From contig NC_053408.1 of assembly GCF_016859285.1 (NCBI RefSeq), positions 4,781,713 through 4,845,712 on the forward strand: a stretch of DNA of 64,000 bases. Reading direction: 5' to 3'. The stretch is from Xiphias gladius. Lineage: Eukaryota > Chordata > Actinopteri > Istiophoriformes > Xiphiidae. Shown here piece by piece: positions 23,701 to 36,098 of this stretch. Numbering within the stretch: position 1 is the first letter of the stretch; every line of letters begins with the position of its first letter. Position numbers and translations under genes: made by a program. The notes under the pieces are model-generated. The model was not told the DNA's origin, made no database searches, and worked only from the letters and a program-made list of their open reading frames with translations.

Positions 23701-26005
23701 TACAGCTTCTCGCTCCGGTGTGACCTGTGTGCCCTTGTCCACAGTCTTGACCCTGGAGGGATAAGGAGGAGCAGGCCGGAGGTCTCCTTTCAGCTCCTTC
23801 ACCTCCGTCTTCAGTGGGCCTCCGCAGGCCTGCCCTTTCATCTTGTACACGTTCATGTGTAACTGGTTCCCCTGCTTCTCTGCACTCTGGGCGGAAAATA
23901 AGCCGAAATCACATACCACAGGAGACTGACACAAAAATATGCAAAATGCAAATGCCACGTGTAACATATACAGGAATGTCTTATATTGCTATCACATGAC
24001 TTTTGACAAAATAAGCTGTTTAGGATTCACTATATCAATGCACTGTAGTTGTGTTTGCCACGTTTGTCATTTATATATCCTTGCTATTTGTCTTCCTCTG
24101 TGTATTCTGTACAGCGGTAACTATGTGAATGCTCCTACACTAGAACTACTGCATAATTGTAATGTGTTTATGTCTTAAGCACAGTCATGTCTGTATGATG
24201 CATGAGGTCGTGTCATACTTTTGTCAAGTACATAGAGAGCAACAGTCATGTAAGGAGAAGTATTTTCTTTGACTGAATTTTGACTATTAAAATGTTCTAG
24301 ATTCTGCATGATCTCTGCACTTATTCCTCTGTTAATGGCCAAGGCTTGTGTTATGTGCCGTTAAATTCAATCCTGTCTTCACTTTTCTACAGAAATCCCG
24401 CTCTGCCGCAGTACCTTGATGGCTTCTTCGTATTCATCTGAAATAAAATACAAAATAAATCAGCAGTAAGTTCCTTGTACAATTACCTAGTAACCAATTC
24501 AAGTTTTTATATTTTGTAATTACAGTTAAAGCCTCATATTAAACGTTTATCTCACAAATTTGTGTTTTAGTTTGTATCATATTCCCAGACATAAACAAAA
24601 TTAGGGATGCAAGTAATGATTACTTGAAATTTTTTTCACAATTAATCGATTAATTGTTTGGTCTATAAAATGTCTTAAAACAGTGAAAAATGCCTATCAC
24701 AATCCTCCACAAATCCAAAGTGACATCTTCAAATGTGTTTTTTGCCAAACCAGCAGACCAAAACCCAAAGATATTTAATTGATATAAAACAGAGAAAAGC
24801 AGAAAATCCCCACACATCATAAGCTGGAACGACATCACATTTGGCATCTTCGCTCGAAAAATTACTCAAATGATTATTCGATTATCAAAATTAGGGCTGC
24901 AACTCATTATCGAATAATATGCAGATGATGTCTCTGCTTAACTGATTGTTCAGTCTAGAAAATGGAAAAATAATGGAAAAAAAAAAAAACTTAACAATTT
25001 CCCAGAAACCAAAGTGACATCTTCAAAATTTAGTTTTGACCAACCAACTCTCCAAAGCCCAAAGATATTCAGTTACCTGTCATATAAAGCAAGGAAAAGC
25101 AGCAAATTCTCACATTTGAGAAGCTGGAATCAGCAAATATTTCTCATTTTTGCTCTTAAAATGATGGAAACGATGAATCAATTGTAAAAAAAATAGTTGC
25201 TGATTAATTTTCTTCCAAGCGATTAATTGTTGCAGCTCTAATTTATATGATCCTTCTATTAAATGTCAGAGTTAGTGTTTTGATAACTTCAGCTCTACTT
25301 TATAGGCAGACAGCTTGTGATAAAAAACACAGAAAAACAACCTCACCTTGACTGTTTATACAAATCTGAAAGAATGAATGAGATCAGAATGAGTCCGCGA
25401 ACATACAGCCGGCCAAAACATCATGATAATTCTGCAATAAATGTAAAAAGACAACAGCAGTGCGCATAGTTATGTACACTCTCTTACCTCCTCATTGTCC
25501 TCATCAAAGTATTTCACTTGAAAGTGGTTGATCCCAAAAGACGCTTTGATCTGAGAAGTAAAATGTTATGAGACAGCACGTTATAAAACCAGAACTTTTT
25601 TTTTTCGCCTCACACGTATTATGAAAACATCAATAATGGCCCGTTGGGAAAAGAAATACCTCCACAGCCACCTACTGCACATGGATAAACAAAAGCAGTA
25701 AAGCAAACCGAGCAGATTTCCCTTTCCCTGCGTATTTTCCAGACGCGCTGGCCGGCTTAAAAATTAACTTATGTCCACGTTGTGTCGCAACAGTATCGAC
25801 CGTCCTTCAGGTGGTCTATTGTTTACGTGTCTAGGCCATGTCTGGGCCTGCTTCTCGCCAAACTGCGCCAGCGTTTAGCCGACGCGCTCCGCTAGCAGCT
25901 TACCCAGGCTTCGACCGATTCCCACTCCAGCTTGTCCAAATCCTGAGCCAGAAACCTCTTCACATTCCCCCGGAAATTGACTTTGATAGTAACGGGGAGC
26001 CCCAT
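14740..26005 (-). CDS. nbr1: NBR1 autophagy cargo receptor
   Basis: NBR1 links ubiquitinated cargo and peroxisomes to ATG8/LC3 on forming autophagosomes. Twenty-two exons join without a frame break to 1084 aa (human 966): 26005-25904, 25550-25488, 25365-25347, 24437-24415, 23886-23704, 23298-23221, 23129-22906, 22573-22454, 22208-21909, 21567-21408, 21016-20720, 20110-20009, 19804-19729, 19538-19428, 19255-19076, 18924-18754, 18529-18375, 17533-17106, 16603-16518, 16096-16009, 15842-15743, 14928-14740. In order: PB1 domain (1-85, acidic YFDEDNEE), ZZ zinc finger (about 210-260, CSSCNK..YKCSVCPSC), basic coiled coil (275-310), four-tryptophan FW domain (about 385-490), LC3-interacting YIIV (802-805) in CDDYIIVLPDCFD, amphipathic KGALSVAASAYKALF, and C-terminal UBA (1035-1075). 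Exons 3 and 4 are microexons (19 and 23 nt). Least certain is the exon 11 donor (CAT|GTAAAT). Confidence 0.93.
15478..15506. repeat. short perfect inverted repeat
   Basis: GATTATAGCTA and its exact complement are separated by 7 bases (CTTTAAA). It lies in the last nbr1 intron and may be chance in AT-rich DNA. Confidence 0.5.
20385..20685 (+). repeat. family N dispersed repeat copy
   Basis: It begins GCCTGAAACTAACAATTC, carries TTTAGTCCATAAAATGC and CATCTTCAAG, and ends with ATTAATCGATTA and GATTAG blocks. This is a very common teleost repeat recognised by its ATTAATCGATTA ends and internal TCTATAAAATG..GAAGCTGGAA motifs (family N in these notes). It ends about 35 bases from the nbr1 exon 11 donor. 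Confidence 0.7.
21020..21175. repeat. CA-rich tract before nbr1 exon 11
   Basis: Interrupted ACACAC/ATACAC runs. On the gene strand this is a GT-rich tract directly upstream of the acceptor at 21017/21016. Confidence 0.8.
24605..25245 (+). repeat. two adjacent family N copies in nbr1 intron 3
   Basis: Copy one (24605-24890) and copy two (24890-25245) follow head to tail. Each has the TCTATAAAATG- or TCTAGAAAATG-type motif, a CATCTTCAAA block, a GAAGCTGGAA-type block and ATTAAT ends. They fill most of the intron between the 19-nt and 23-nt exons of nbr1. Confidence 0.7.
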
Positions 26006-26822
26006 GTCAGCCGTTCAGGAGCGGATAGTGGCTATCATTTGCGGTGACACCGGCCCGTGTGATCCCCGTTGCCCTCGACTGTCTTCTCTTGTTTACATCG
26101 TCAGCTGCGTCTAGAAAAATACGGTGACGTTTCCTCTGCTCCCTCGCGTGAGTTTATCGGCGGTCGGTAAACCAGATTAAAGGCGCATTACCGCCACCTA
26201 GCGTCTGATTCGGCGGGCCACAAGTAAAGTTGGGGCGAAGTTGGGTCGCGGCGTAGGACGTTCAGCGAGGTTCCGCCTCTTCTGCACCGCCCGTTGCTGC
26301 GAAACATTCTAGTCAAAGTCATCGTTTGGGATTCATGAAAATAAAAAAAAATAAAAATAAAAATAAAAAAGTCTACAAAAGACCAGGTCAAGCTTGAAAT
26401 CCCTACACGTACACTTACCGATCCTGGACTTGATTAGAAAGTAGTTGACATGTTTAAAACACGGTCTCAGGTTTGTGTAACCTTTATTTCTATTTGTGAA
26501 AACACGCCAAAAAAAAAAAAAGGGTGATTTCACACCTTTTTGTCAAATCGGACAATAACACACCTAGAAACTAGGTCTATTGTAGACCAGGTCTAGCAGG
26601 TGGCGGTTTTCACGGTCCATCCACATCACCCGACGACCCGCATCCTCTACCGTTTGGTCTCAGTTTGCGCGCACGCGCAGTGAGAACAGCGCGTCATGTC
26701 GCGTGTCAACGTCGTCATCTTTAAGCTCCACACAAGTGTGGCTGACAAGTAGCAAGCCACACGTTCACAGGTGAGTTTGATGCTGTTGGGACAATCGCTA
26801 TTCGCCTATCTGATCACATAAG
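26006..26822. promoter_or_regulatory. divergent nbr1-psme3 promoter with NRF1 site
   Basis: Only 817 bases separate the nbr1 ATG (minus) from the psme3 ATG (plus). At 26668-26679 lies CGCGCACGCGCA, a full match to the palindromic NRF1 consensus, in a CpG-rich patch (26630-26720). No TATA box is near. A GGTGACGTTT half-CRE lies near 26122. The 26330-26380 and 26505-26522 stretches are A-rich low complexity. The layout is typical of bidirectional housekeeping promoters. Direction and start sites are inferred. Confidence 0.65.
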
Positions 26823-27217
26823 ATGTCTTCACTCCTCAAGGTGGACAATGAAATTAAAACCAAGGTAAGGCTTGACAGTTTGTACGACGTGTTGTTGTTG
26901 TTGTTGATGTTTCCATTTGCTCACTAGCCTGTTAGCCACAATTTGTAGCATGATCTGAGAGGCTAACGGCAGCTAACGGCTGCTAACCGGCCGGTTTCCC
27001 GCCTGTTACGGTACACCTGTCAACCTTTCTAACAGGTGCTGTGTCACAGTGACGTTAAGCTTCATGGGGAGTGAAAAGTTGAAAGTTAAACGTTACGGCG
27101 CTGTGTGTATAAGTAACAGCTGCTTTTGGTTGACCACATGCACAAAAGAAGGCCTTAGCTACCTAGTTAGCCAACTCTACCGGCATCAAGTCACCTCATT
27201 TTACAGCTTCTACCTTC

Positions 27218-27263
<46 letters not shown>

Positions 27264-30200
27264 TATTATTTTTATGATTATTATTATTATTATTGTTATT
27301 GTTATTATTATTATCGACTAACAGTAAAGATTCAAGTCTTGCAGAAATTACACTTTAACTGTTAACATAAGATACTCACAAACATACAATTTAACCCTGC
27401 AAACACAAACGCATATTAACATATCAAAGCGACCAACATGATTGTAAATGAAAGTTACAAAAAATAGATGCGAGAAAGTAATAGAATAATTACTACAAAT
27501 GAATAATAGATGCTAAAATTATATGTAAAGAGCAAAAATAAAACAACAATAATTAATAAAATGATAAGAGTTAGAGCAATTATTCTGAGAAAACAGTTTC
27601 AGGCTTCTCCAACACGGATAAACAAAGAAAGGGCCCCACACTTTATAAAACTTATTCACTGACTTTTGTGTGGAATAACAAACTTTTCAAAGTATTAAAA
27701 ATAACCTCCCAGTTACCTGTGAGATTTAGAATTGACTATAATATTTTATTTTATTTTTTTCATTATTATTGAGTGGGAATGGGAGGGAGGTGCATACCTT
27801 GTTTGGTTTTAGTCAAAACCAGCTCTTGTCGGGGGGGGGTGCCAAATACAGAAGCCTGAGTGTTAGGCTCAGTTGGACATTGTAAGATTTCAGAGGATGT
27901 TTGGAATACTGATTTCCCCCCAAAAAAAAGGATTAATGAAATAAAAAAAGAAGTTAGGGATGGGCCTTAATATGACCAGAACAAATGAAAGAGTGACGCC
28001 GGGCACGTCTGCCTTTGTGACAGATAGGATCCACCACAGGGATAATTCTAGCACTGACGCACCAGCCACATTTATAGAGCCCATGGAAATAACCTAGACC
28101 ACAATAATCCCACAGCAAGTCTAATGAAACTTGGAAAGCGTGTAAATAGGTTCATCCAGGTCAGTCGGCCAAGGCCCGATTACCAACTGGGCAACTGCCT
28201 AATGGGCCCCCAAAAGTTCAAATTGCTAAAAAGGTTTTAGCAATTTGATTAGTTACAAATGTATTAAGTTATCTGCACCAATAAAATGCAATATAAACTA
28301 CAGTGGGTCATGCTTTATTAGCTATTTATCTAGGAGCCACAGGTTAATCTGGCCATGGTTTCAGTTTATCTGATATTTGGACTCTTGTCTTATGCGTTTG
28401 CAGGTTGATGCATTCAGGGAACGTATCACTGCAGAAGTAAGTATCGATTAACTTGTAAAAAAAAATGTTTTGTGAGCACTTTTACACACACATACACACA
28501 GTTATCAAAACTGTTTGGTCTTCAAACAATTAAATTAAATCAGTTAAATTTGTATTTCTTTCAGGCAGAGGATCTAGTTGCAAATTTTTTCCCAAAGAAG
28601 TTACTGGAACTTGATCATTTCCTTAAGGTCAGTAAAATGTTCATTCAGCTAAACAAACATTGTATAGACTAAGATTTGTGTACATATTGGTTAGGAGTGG
28701 GTGATATGGATTCAGTTCTCTTATCATGGTATGTAGTTTTATACACCGCAAACTTTGTGGGAAATCAGCTGAGAAACTGTTCATGGATAGTTGACAGTGA
28801 AAGTTCATTCTCGCCTGTGTTGGCTGAAAAGTTGTTATGTGGATGAGAAGTGCTCAGTATATCTACACTTTCATGACAACTTGAAAAACTCAATCTGCTG
28901 AGGAAGATCCTGTGATATGGTGCGACTGGTGGGCCAACTGTTAATTGGTAAAATATCTAAAGTGGCAGCGATTAGTTGTGTTTTAATCCATTAGTCAATC
29001 GATAGAAAATTAATCAGCAACTATTTTGATAACTGAATAATGTTGTTTTTTTCTTTTCATTTTTCAATTCCAAATTCCCAGCATTTTCTAGTAAAATAAT
29101 CAAATGTGATGATTTGCTGTTTTTTTTTTTTTTAATCACACCTTATTGTAAACTGAATATTTTTGGATTTTGCAGTGTTAGTCAAATAAAACAAGCAATT
29201 TGCTTAAATCATCTTGGACTTTGTGAAAGTACAGCACGCACCTTTCAATATTTTTTTAAGATAATTAGAGCTACAACTAACTATTGTTTCCATTATCGAT
29301 TAGTCTGCCGATGACTTATCCAGTTAATCGTTTTGTTTATAATCTACAGTAAACAGTGTAAAATGCTGATTATACTTTAATCAAATAACAGACCATGATG
29401 AAAAGCATCCAGTACTTATATTTGGGAAGCTAGAAATAGCAGATATTTGACATTTTTGCTTTGGAAAAAATAACTAAAATGATCATTTAATTATCGCAAT
29501 ACTTGCAGATTAATTTTAGGTCAGTCAAACGCAGTTCTGGTGTCGATGGTTTGGCAAAATATCTGACATTTGATGATTTTGTATAATCACATGGTAGATA
29601 TCGTCATATTACCCAATCCTAATCTTGTCACGTCACAAAGTAATTTCCTTGTTGTTACAGGACCCAATCATAAACATCACTGAACTGAAGGAGATACACT
29701 CGGAGATAAACCTCACGGTGCCAGACCCCATCCTGCTCTCAAACCTGCACGATGGACTAGAAGCGGTGAGGCTCCATTTTTAGAGTTGAATTAAATCCTC
29801 AGTCCTTACAATAAGTGCTGTGTGTAGAGCAGAGATGAGACTGGTGTCTAATCCTGTTCTATATGTTTCGCAGCAAAATGCCAAAAAGAGAAAGCTCGAG
29901 GACGGAGGTGGGGAGGACATGGGTGAGTGTAAGACTATTAAGTGGATTAAATAGATTTAAAGGAATAGAATCTTTGTTGATGGATGATCACAATATTAAC
30001 TAAATCCCAAAGTCAAAAATATTGATTTGAATGAGCCTTTTTCTTACACCTAAGGGAAGATTGTATGCCAGCCTCTATATATAATAAACATTCCCTGCCC
30101 CTTGTGTGTTCGAAAATGCAATCCTTTTACCATTCTTTCTCTGCTTCCCCTGTCTCCCAGTGACTGGCACCAAGGTCTTCGTCATGCCCGGTGGGATGAT

Positions 30201-31800
30201 GAAGAGCAACGCAAACCTTGTTGATCTTATTGAAAAGGTCAAGCCAGAGATCAGGACACTCATAGAGAAATGTAACACAGTAAGTAATGTCTCTGACCAC
30301 GGACCGTACTCCCGTCATGTTGCTTTCAGGACTGAGTGCCAAGTCACAAACTGGTGTTACAGCTGGAAGTGTGTCAAACAAGTGTAGGACTAACGAAGAC
30401 TTTTTGATGAAACGGGGGGCGGGCGGGTTTAAGAGGAGAACAATTCTGATTTCTTTAGACCTGTCAGGTGATTCAAACCTTAATCCATAGAATGTCTTAT
30501 TGGTCGAGACTAATACAGGGAATTTGATCGTAAATAACAGATGTGCTTACCTGTTGTTGAACAAGGTTTTTCTAGCTTCAAGCTTCAAACATGTGAATGC
30601 ATGTAGAGCATTGCTGCTAGAAAAAGAAAAACGTCTCCTCCTTCCCAGACGATTGCTGTACATTTTGACGTGAACGATAGCATTCCAGATGTTGCTTTCT
30701 CCCTTTTCTCAGCAATTTTCTTTTCTTCTACAGGTCAAAATGTGGGTTCAGCTGCTCATTCCAAGGATAGAGGACGGCAACAACTTCGGAGTGTCGATCC
30801 AGGAGGAGACAGTAGCTGAACTCAGAACAGTTGAAGGGGAGGCAGCATCTTACCTCGACCAGATATCAAGGTTTGTAGAAAATGCGATTATATTGTACGT
30901 GATTCATTCTGAAGCATGAAACTGGTGCCAAACAAGGTCCCTTAGCAGCTACAGTTTGTTTGGTTTGTTTACTTTTCTGAGCCATTTAACAAGTTTAAGA
31001 GCCAAAATTTTGTCTGTCTTCTTCTAGATACTACATCACAAGGGCAAAGCTGGTTTCTAAAATAGCAAAATATCCACATGTGGTAAGTTCAGTTCAATTT
31101 TATTTACATAGCATCAAATCATAACAGAGGTTATCTCGGGGCACTTTTCATGTACAGCAGGTCTAGACCGTACTCTTTATAGTTATATTTACAGAGACCA
31201 ACATGAATATTATTTAAAAATAATCAAAGCACAAAGCTGGAAAAGTACAAAACACAGAAAGCAGTAAAGTGTCTATACATCATTTTAATTTATTCTGGTT
31301 GCAATAAAAGTCCAAGAGGCTCATGTTGTTTATTAAATCTATAATACTCTTGCTGCAGTAAATGTGCATATTTATGTGCAATATGCCAGAGTACGATAAA
31401 TAATAAAGACATCATCCATATACATCTGAATGAATATTAACGTAGAATCCACTGCGTTTTTTTAATAGGAGGACTATCGGCGCACAGTAACTGAGATTGA
31501 TGAGAAGGAGTACATCAGTCTGAAGATCATCGTTTCGGAGCTCAGAAATCAATACGTATGTCATGATCTTTACTTCTCATCATTTTTATCCATTCAAGTT
31601 TATTTCATACCAACATACAGACGAAAAGTAATTAGAAATATTTCACTTTTTGCTGTATTTTCCCTCATGATCATACTGTCTTGTGTTTTTTTTTTTTTTT
31701 TTTATTTTCTTGAATGAAGGTAACGTTACACGACATGATCCTGAAGAATATTGAGAAGATCAAGAGGCCTCGAAGCAGTAATGCTGATGCATTGTACTGA
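26823..31800 (+). CDS. psme3: proteasome activator complex subunit 3 (PA28 gamma)
   Basis: PA28 gamma forms a heptameric nuclear cap on the 20S proteasome and promotes ubiquitin-independent breakdown of proteins such as p21 and SRC-3. Ten exons join in frame to 256 aa (human 254): 26823-26864, 28404-28436, 28565-28627, 29661-29765, 29874-29922, 30161-30279, 30734-30870, 31028-31082, 31469-31555, 31720-31800. All borders are GT..AG. The N-terminal helix (MSSLLKVDNEIKTK), the KKRKLEDGG nuclear-type basic stretch in the variable loop, the activation-loop stretch RIEDGNNFGVSIQEE, and the C-terminal IKRPRSSNADALY are all intact. The start ATG opens the family's N-terminus. The gene is divergent from nbr1. 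The exon 10 acceptor follows a run of over 20 T residues. Confidence 0.97.
27218..27315. repeat. ATC/ATT trinucleotide repeat in psme3 intron 1
   Basis: A TCA run passes into an ATT/GTT run. It is a plain microsatellite. Confidence 0.95.
28960..29525 (+). repeat. family N fragments in psme3 intron 3
   Basis: One fragment (28960-29045) shows TTAGTCAATCGATAGAAAATT. A fuller copy (29260-29520) has GAGCTACAACTAACTATTG, TAATCGTTTTGTTTATAA, GAAGCTAGAAATAG and a GATTAAT end. Confidence 0.6.
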
Positions 31801-32490
31801 TGTTCATCCGGCCATCTCAGTCACCCCTACCCCCCCCTCTGCACCCGTTTCCCTGCCATGCCTGTTGAGCTACAGTAGTCAGCCTGGCCCTGGACCTCAG
31901 GCTTACAACTAGACATTCACCTACTTCAATACAATCAACACACAGCCCTGTACAAAAACATAGCTTCCATAGACGGACACAACGCACATGTTTTTGTTTT
32001 AATTGTAAAATATTTTTCTTGTTTTAAACCCTTTGAAAACATAAATATTCTCTCAGAAAAAAGGGGAGATAGATTATAGACAACAAAAAGCGCTATGTAT
32101 TTTTTAATTTTAATTAAACATTTTGTCCTCAGATCTTTGTGAAATCGCTTCATTTATAGCTCTTGAGAAAAATTCAAAGCAGGGTGTTTTTTTTTTTTTC
32201 ACGCCCACTGCTTCAGTGAATGTTGGTTACTTGCTTTTGGTTTTTTGTTTTTTAAATTCAAGTCTTTAATTAGACTGCATTTTCTTTATAGGAGATGCAA
32301 CGAAAAAGCTGGGTTTTTTTTTTCTTTCTTTCTCGAATGTTGTACATTACACATTATAGTCATAACAAATATGATTATTGAGCAGGTTTTAGGTCCACAG
32401 GCTTATTGGTTTTCAGTGAAAATTCATAAGTCACCGAAGCATCGCTTATGTTGAGGCATTGATTCTATTGAATAAAGCATTTTTTGATAA
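31801..32490 (+). terminator. psme3 3' UTR and poly(A) signal
   Basis: AATAAA at 32471-32476 (TTGAATAAAGCATT) lies about 670 bases after the stop codon and is the best candidate 3' end. Confidence 0.65.
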
Positions 32491-33055
32491 AGATTTAGAA
32501 CATCCTGGCATTTCTGTGGTTGCAAAGATTGTTTACTGAATATCAGATAAAAGTAGATGAGGTTCTTTATGCAGGTATCCAGAGGCTCATGCACAGGTTT
32601 GTGTTAAGGCACACAGTAACATACCTTATTAGAACTGAGGGAAACATTGGATAGCTGTGTGTCCTCTTCACCTGCAGGTGTCACCGTGGCACGTACCCAC
32701 CACATCAGGAGACTTAACAGCTGGACAGGAGATGAAATTTAAGAAAGAAAAAAAAAAAAAACTGCAATTGCTACAATTTACAGATATATTTGATTGTGTT
32801 TAAATAGAGTTGTTAGTAATATGTGCAATTAGTTCTGACTTAAAATTTTGCAAATGTTTCAGTCGTTAAAACCCCAGAAAATCGCATTAAAATTGAATCT
32901 GCTGCCTGTCGGTGGCGTCACTGTGGTCATATATCAATATATGTCAAATGCTATCTTTGATGTGTGACCACACACACACAACTGCCCGGCAATTACATTT
33001 ACGCAATTTATCTTATATGTTATGTCACACCAGTAAGAGCCAAGTCACAAAAACA
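32491..33055. other. intergenic, no gene seen
   Basis: AT-rich with a short CA run near 32970. No coding or structural signal was recognised. Confidence 0.4.
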
Positions 33056-33700
33056 AAACAAAACATTCAGTAACGTGAAAATACTCCATGACGAGTAAAG
33101 TAGTACAGAAGTATTATCAACCGAATGTACTAACAATATCCATAAGTACTTGATCCACAGAAAAATGGCCCCTGTGACTGATGTTTGAATAAATGTGATG
33201 TTATTAGATTGTTAATACAGGTGCACCAGTGTGTAGGTAGCATTTTACTGCTGTAGCTGGTTTATCTACTTGAGATACAGTAGTTCCCAACCCAGGGGCT
33301 GTGGCCCTCCCAAGGGTCACGAGGTAATTGTGAAGGGTCGTGAGATGATTAGCGGGAGAGGAAAGAAGTTCAGCTTCACAAATGTATTCATTTTTTCTAA
33401 CTTCTTTCTGATATTCCTCTGTTTTTGTCAAATATTGGAGGGTTTTACCACCTTCAGAGGGGAAATGTGTGGAACTGCTAACAACTCATCTGAAACATGA
33501 CGAGGAAGCCAAACCAGATGCTGTTTTTTTTTAGTTTTTTTTTAAGGGTCACAAGCCTCAAAGATTGGGAACCACTGGTTTAATCTTTAAGAACGTTTTG
33601 TTTTTTATAAGCTTATTGATTTTTTTAATGTAAAATCTGAAACTTGACTAGTAAGCTGTCAAATAAATGTAGCGGAATAAAAAATACAATATTTACAGCA
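33056..33700 (+). mobile_element. family P element split by a hAT-like insertion
   Basis: Flanks at 33056-33270 (CGTGAAAATACTCCATGACG, ACTGCTGTAGCTGG) and 33590-33700 (GCTGTCAAATAAATGTAGCG) are the two sides of a family P copy. Between them lies another element (33282-33576). Confidence 0.6.
33282..33576. mobile_element. hAT-like non-autonomous DNA transposon
   Basis: The left end CAGTAGTTCCCAACCC and the right end GATTGGGAACCACTG are inverted repeats of the CAGTGGTTCCCAACC type, typical of hAT MITEs. The interior repeats the pair AAGGGTCA / TCGTGAG. I saw no convincing 8-bp target duplication, so the copy is old. Confidence 0.65.
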
Positions 33701-35164
33701 TATACGATCTTTTTTTTTGTAGTTACTTTTTGTCTCTTTTGGGGTTTTTTGCTTCTCCTTATGGTCAATTTGCATCTATTTGTAGTCGTTTGACTTACTC
33801 CCCCAACAAGAAATGTTATTTGTCATCTGAAACAGAGCTCAGTAATCTGTCCGTGAATGCAGAATGAATAATGTTACAAATGTATTTTAAGGTCAAACCT
33901 ATCTGGGTGGACCTGAATAAATTCAAGATGGAAACACTGTATTACTAATGTTGACTACATGTGACAAACTTAAAGCGAGGTTGATTTTTGTATGCCGTTG
34001 TTTTTCCCGATGAGACCCCGCAGTGCACATTTCTGGTGCTTATCTCTCTACACGGTCACAGAGGAAAAACAATCAGTTTGAGCTCACTGTTGTCAGTGTG
34101 AGCTGATGTAAACAGTGTAGCGTTGCTCAATGTGGCTGACGGAGTTGTGGTGTGTGTCCGCTCCCGCCGACTCCCCCTGCGTCTGTCTCGCGCACCAACA
34201 AAGCAGCCTGCCCATATAGACCGGCACAATATAGATGTAGCTTCATGAGATAAGCACCGGAAGAAGAGTCAAGGGGCCCCCCCCTCGGAGATAAGACGGT
34301 TAAGAAGGAGACTTGGGATTCGCTGGTGGGAAATGTCGCACGGCCACGGTTATTATGTCATCCAACGGTCTCACCTCGACCCTGTCTCCTGTTCTGTGTC
34401 CACTTCAGATTAACCATGTTTTCATTTGTAAAATAAGGTGAAAAAATGTCAAAGTACGTACAAGTACGACGATGATCGCCAGCCGTTAGCCGTCATATTT
34501 CCTACTTTTCTAATGGCTACCTGAGTGACTTTGGGTGACCTGCAATTAATTAGCTGAGTTGCAGAGGTGTGTCTGTTATAACCCCGCTGACCTCAGCACC
34601 ACACATCCGACGATCCTTCTGATATGTCGCCTGAACAATGTACTACCTTCAAAGCCTCAGGGGACACACGTGGTGACTGCAACGCTTTCTGCCCCTTGAC
34701 CCTCCGTGTCTTTTTGGACGCTCATGGCTGTGGTGACGGGAGCGTGCTCGGGTTAATATTTGATGGTTTTTCCTGCCGGGGAATTAGTCAGTATCAGTCT
34801 GAGACATTCGGGGAAAACTGAAAGGGCAGCACCGCACATCTAAAATAATTACGACTCTTCTCTGGTTATAAAAGCAGATTTTATTTAAATTTATATAAAT
34901 TTCTTTTCCTCAGCACTTTTGCTTGCTGAGGTGACCGTACGTTTGTGTAAGAACATTTTTTCACATGAAGTGCGTGCGAAGTGTGTACTCGTTGTACTCG
35001 TGTGTGTTGACGTGAAAGGAGCCTGCAACGTGTGCGGACCTTTTTTCTGAGAGAAAACACAGTTTGCCGTAGACAAATAGCCAACACTGGAAGACCTTGA
35101 AGGCCAAATACAGAAAAAAGTTAGGTTATAACAGTAAACAAACATTTAAAAATGTATTTGCTTT
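33701..35164. other. intergenic between psme3 and the glucose-6-phosphatase pair
   Basis: It includes TTTGTAGTCGTTTGACT-type low-complexity repeat near 33715-33800, related to that at 47950-48095. No gene was recognised; in human this interval holds amine oxidase genes, and no sign of them is seen. Confidence 0.45.
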
Positions 35165-35470
35165 TTAAAGCAATTGTTCGCAATTTGAGGAAATACACTT
35201 CTCCCTTTTCTTGCTGAGAGTTAGATGAAAAGATTGATGCCACTTTCATGCCTATGCCTAAGCATGGAGCCTGAGCCAGGAGCCGCTTACAGCTTATCTT
35301 AGCATAGCTGGCTGTTTCTCCCGTTTAGTGCATACAGGCCTAAGCTAACTGGCTGCTCGAAGCAGTAGCTTCATATTCGGCACACAGACATCAAAGTGGT
35401 ATCCGTCTTCTCGTCTAACTTTTGGCAAGAAAGTGAATAAGTATATTTAGCAAATTTGTGGAACTACAGT
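35165..35470 (+). repeat. family J dispersed repeat, fullest copy
   Basis: AAAGCAATTGTTCGCAATTT, TTCTTGCTGAGAGTTAGATG, AAAAGATTGATGCCACT and the CTTATCTTAGCATAG tail are all present. Confidence 0.7.
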
Positions 35471-35840
35471 AGATAATCCTTTACATAACTGATGGCCAGG
35501 CCTGCACAATACCTCCAGGGACAGTGCCCAAAAATCTGAATGTCCTAGCGTCTAAAAACAGGATAAACAATCCTAGTAAATATAGAAAACTACTCTAATA
35601 ATTGACTTTAAAGTACAGGTTGAAATCACAAGTTCTTGTCTTCTCTCTTTCCCTTGCAAATCCCATTGAGAGCCCAAGGCACCAGTGTGGTTGGGATTAA
35701 AAGTGCAACTGCACTCTTTCCGAAAGACAGGAAATAGAAAGTCGTATGGTTTTCCGAGGAAAAGGTGCATCCATCCAACAGTTGAAGCAGGAACAAAGAC
35801 ATAATGATACATCCCATCTTGGAAGCGGCACTTGTGTTTG

Positions 35841-36098
35841 TCCTCTTGGTCTCAGTGTAGAGCGGTGAGTGCAGGCCCAGGCCCAGGCCGAACAGGGTGC
35901 CCATGTTACGCAGGAGGTTGGCGAAGGGCGTGGTGTCCAGGTGGACCCACTCGGGCCTGACGCACAGCTTCTGGGCTTTCTCCAGGGTCCACAGCAGGTC
36001 CACGCCCAGAGCTTTGAGCAGGAGGTAGAAGCCGACGGCGAAGGAGGTCAAGAAGAGGGTGGTGTAGAAGTACTGCTTCATGCTGGCGCTGTAGATCC
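35841..36098 (-). other. gene-conversion tract, minus-strand copy
   Basis: 258 bases of exon 5 match 41900-42157 with only 6 differences. Identity stops sharply at both sides. Confidence 0.85.
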
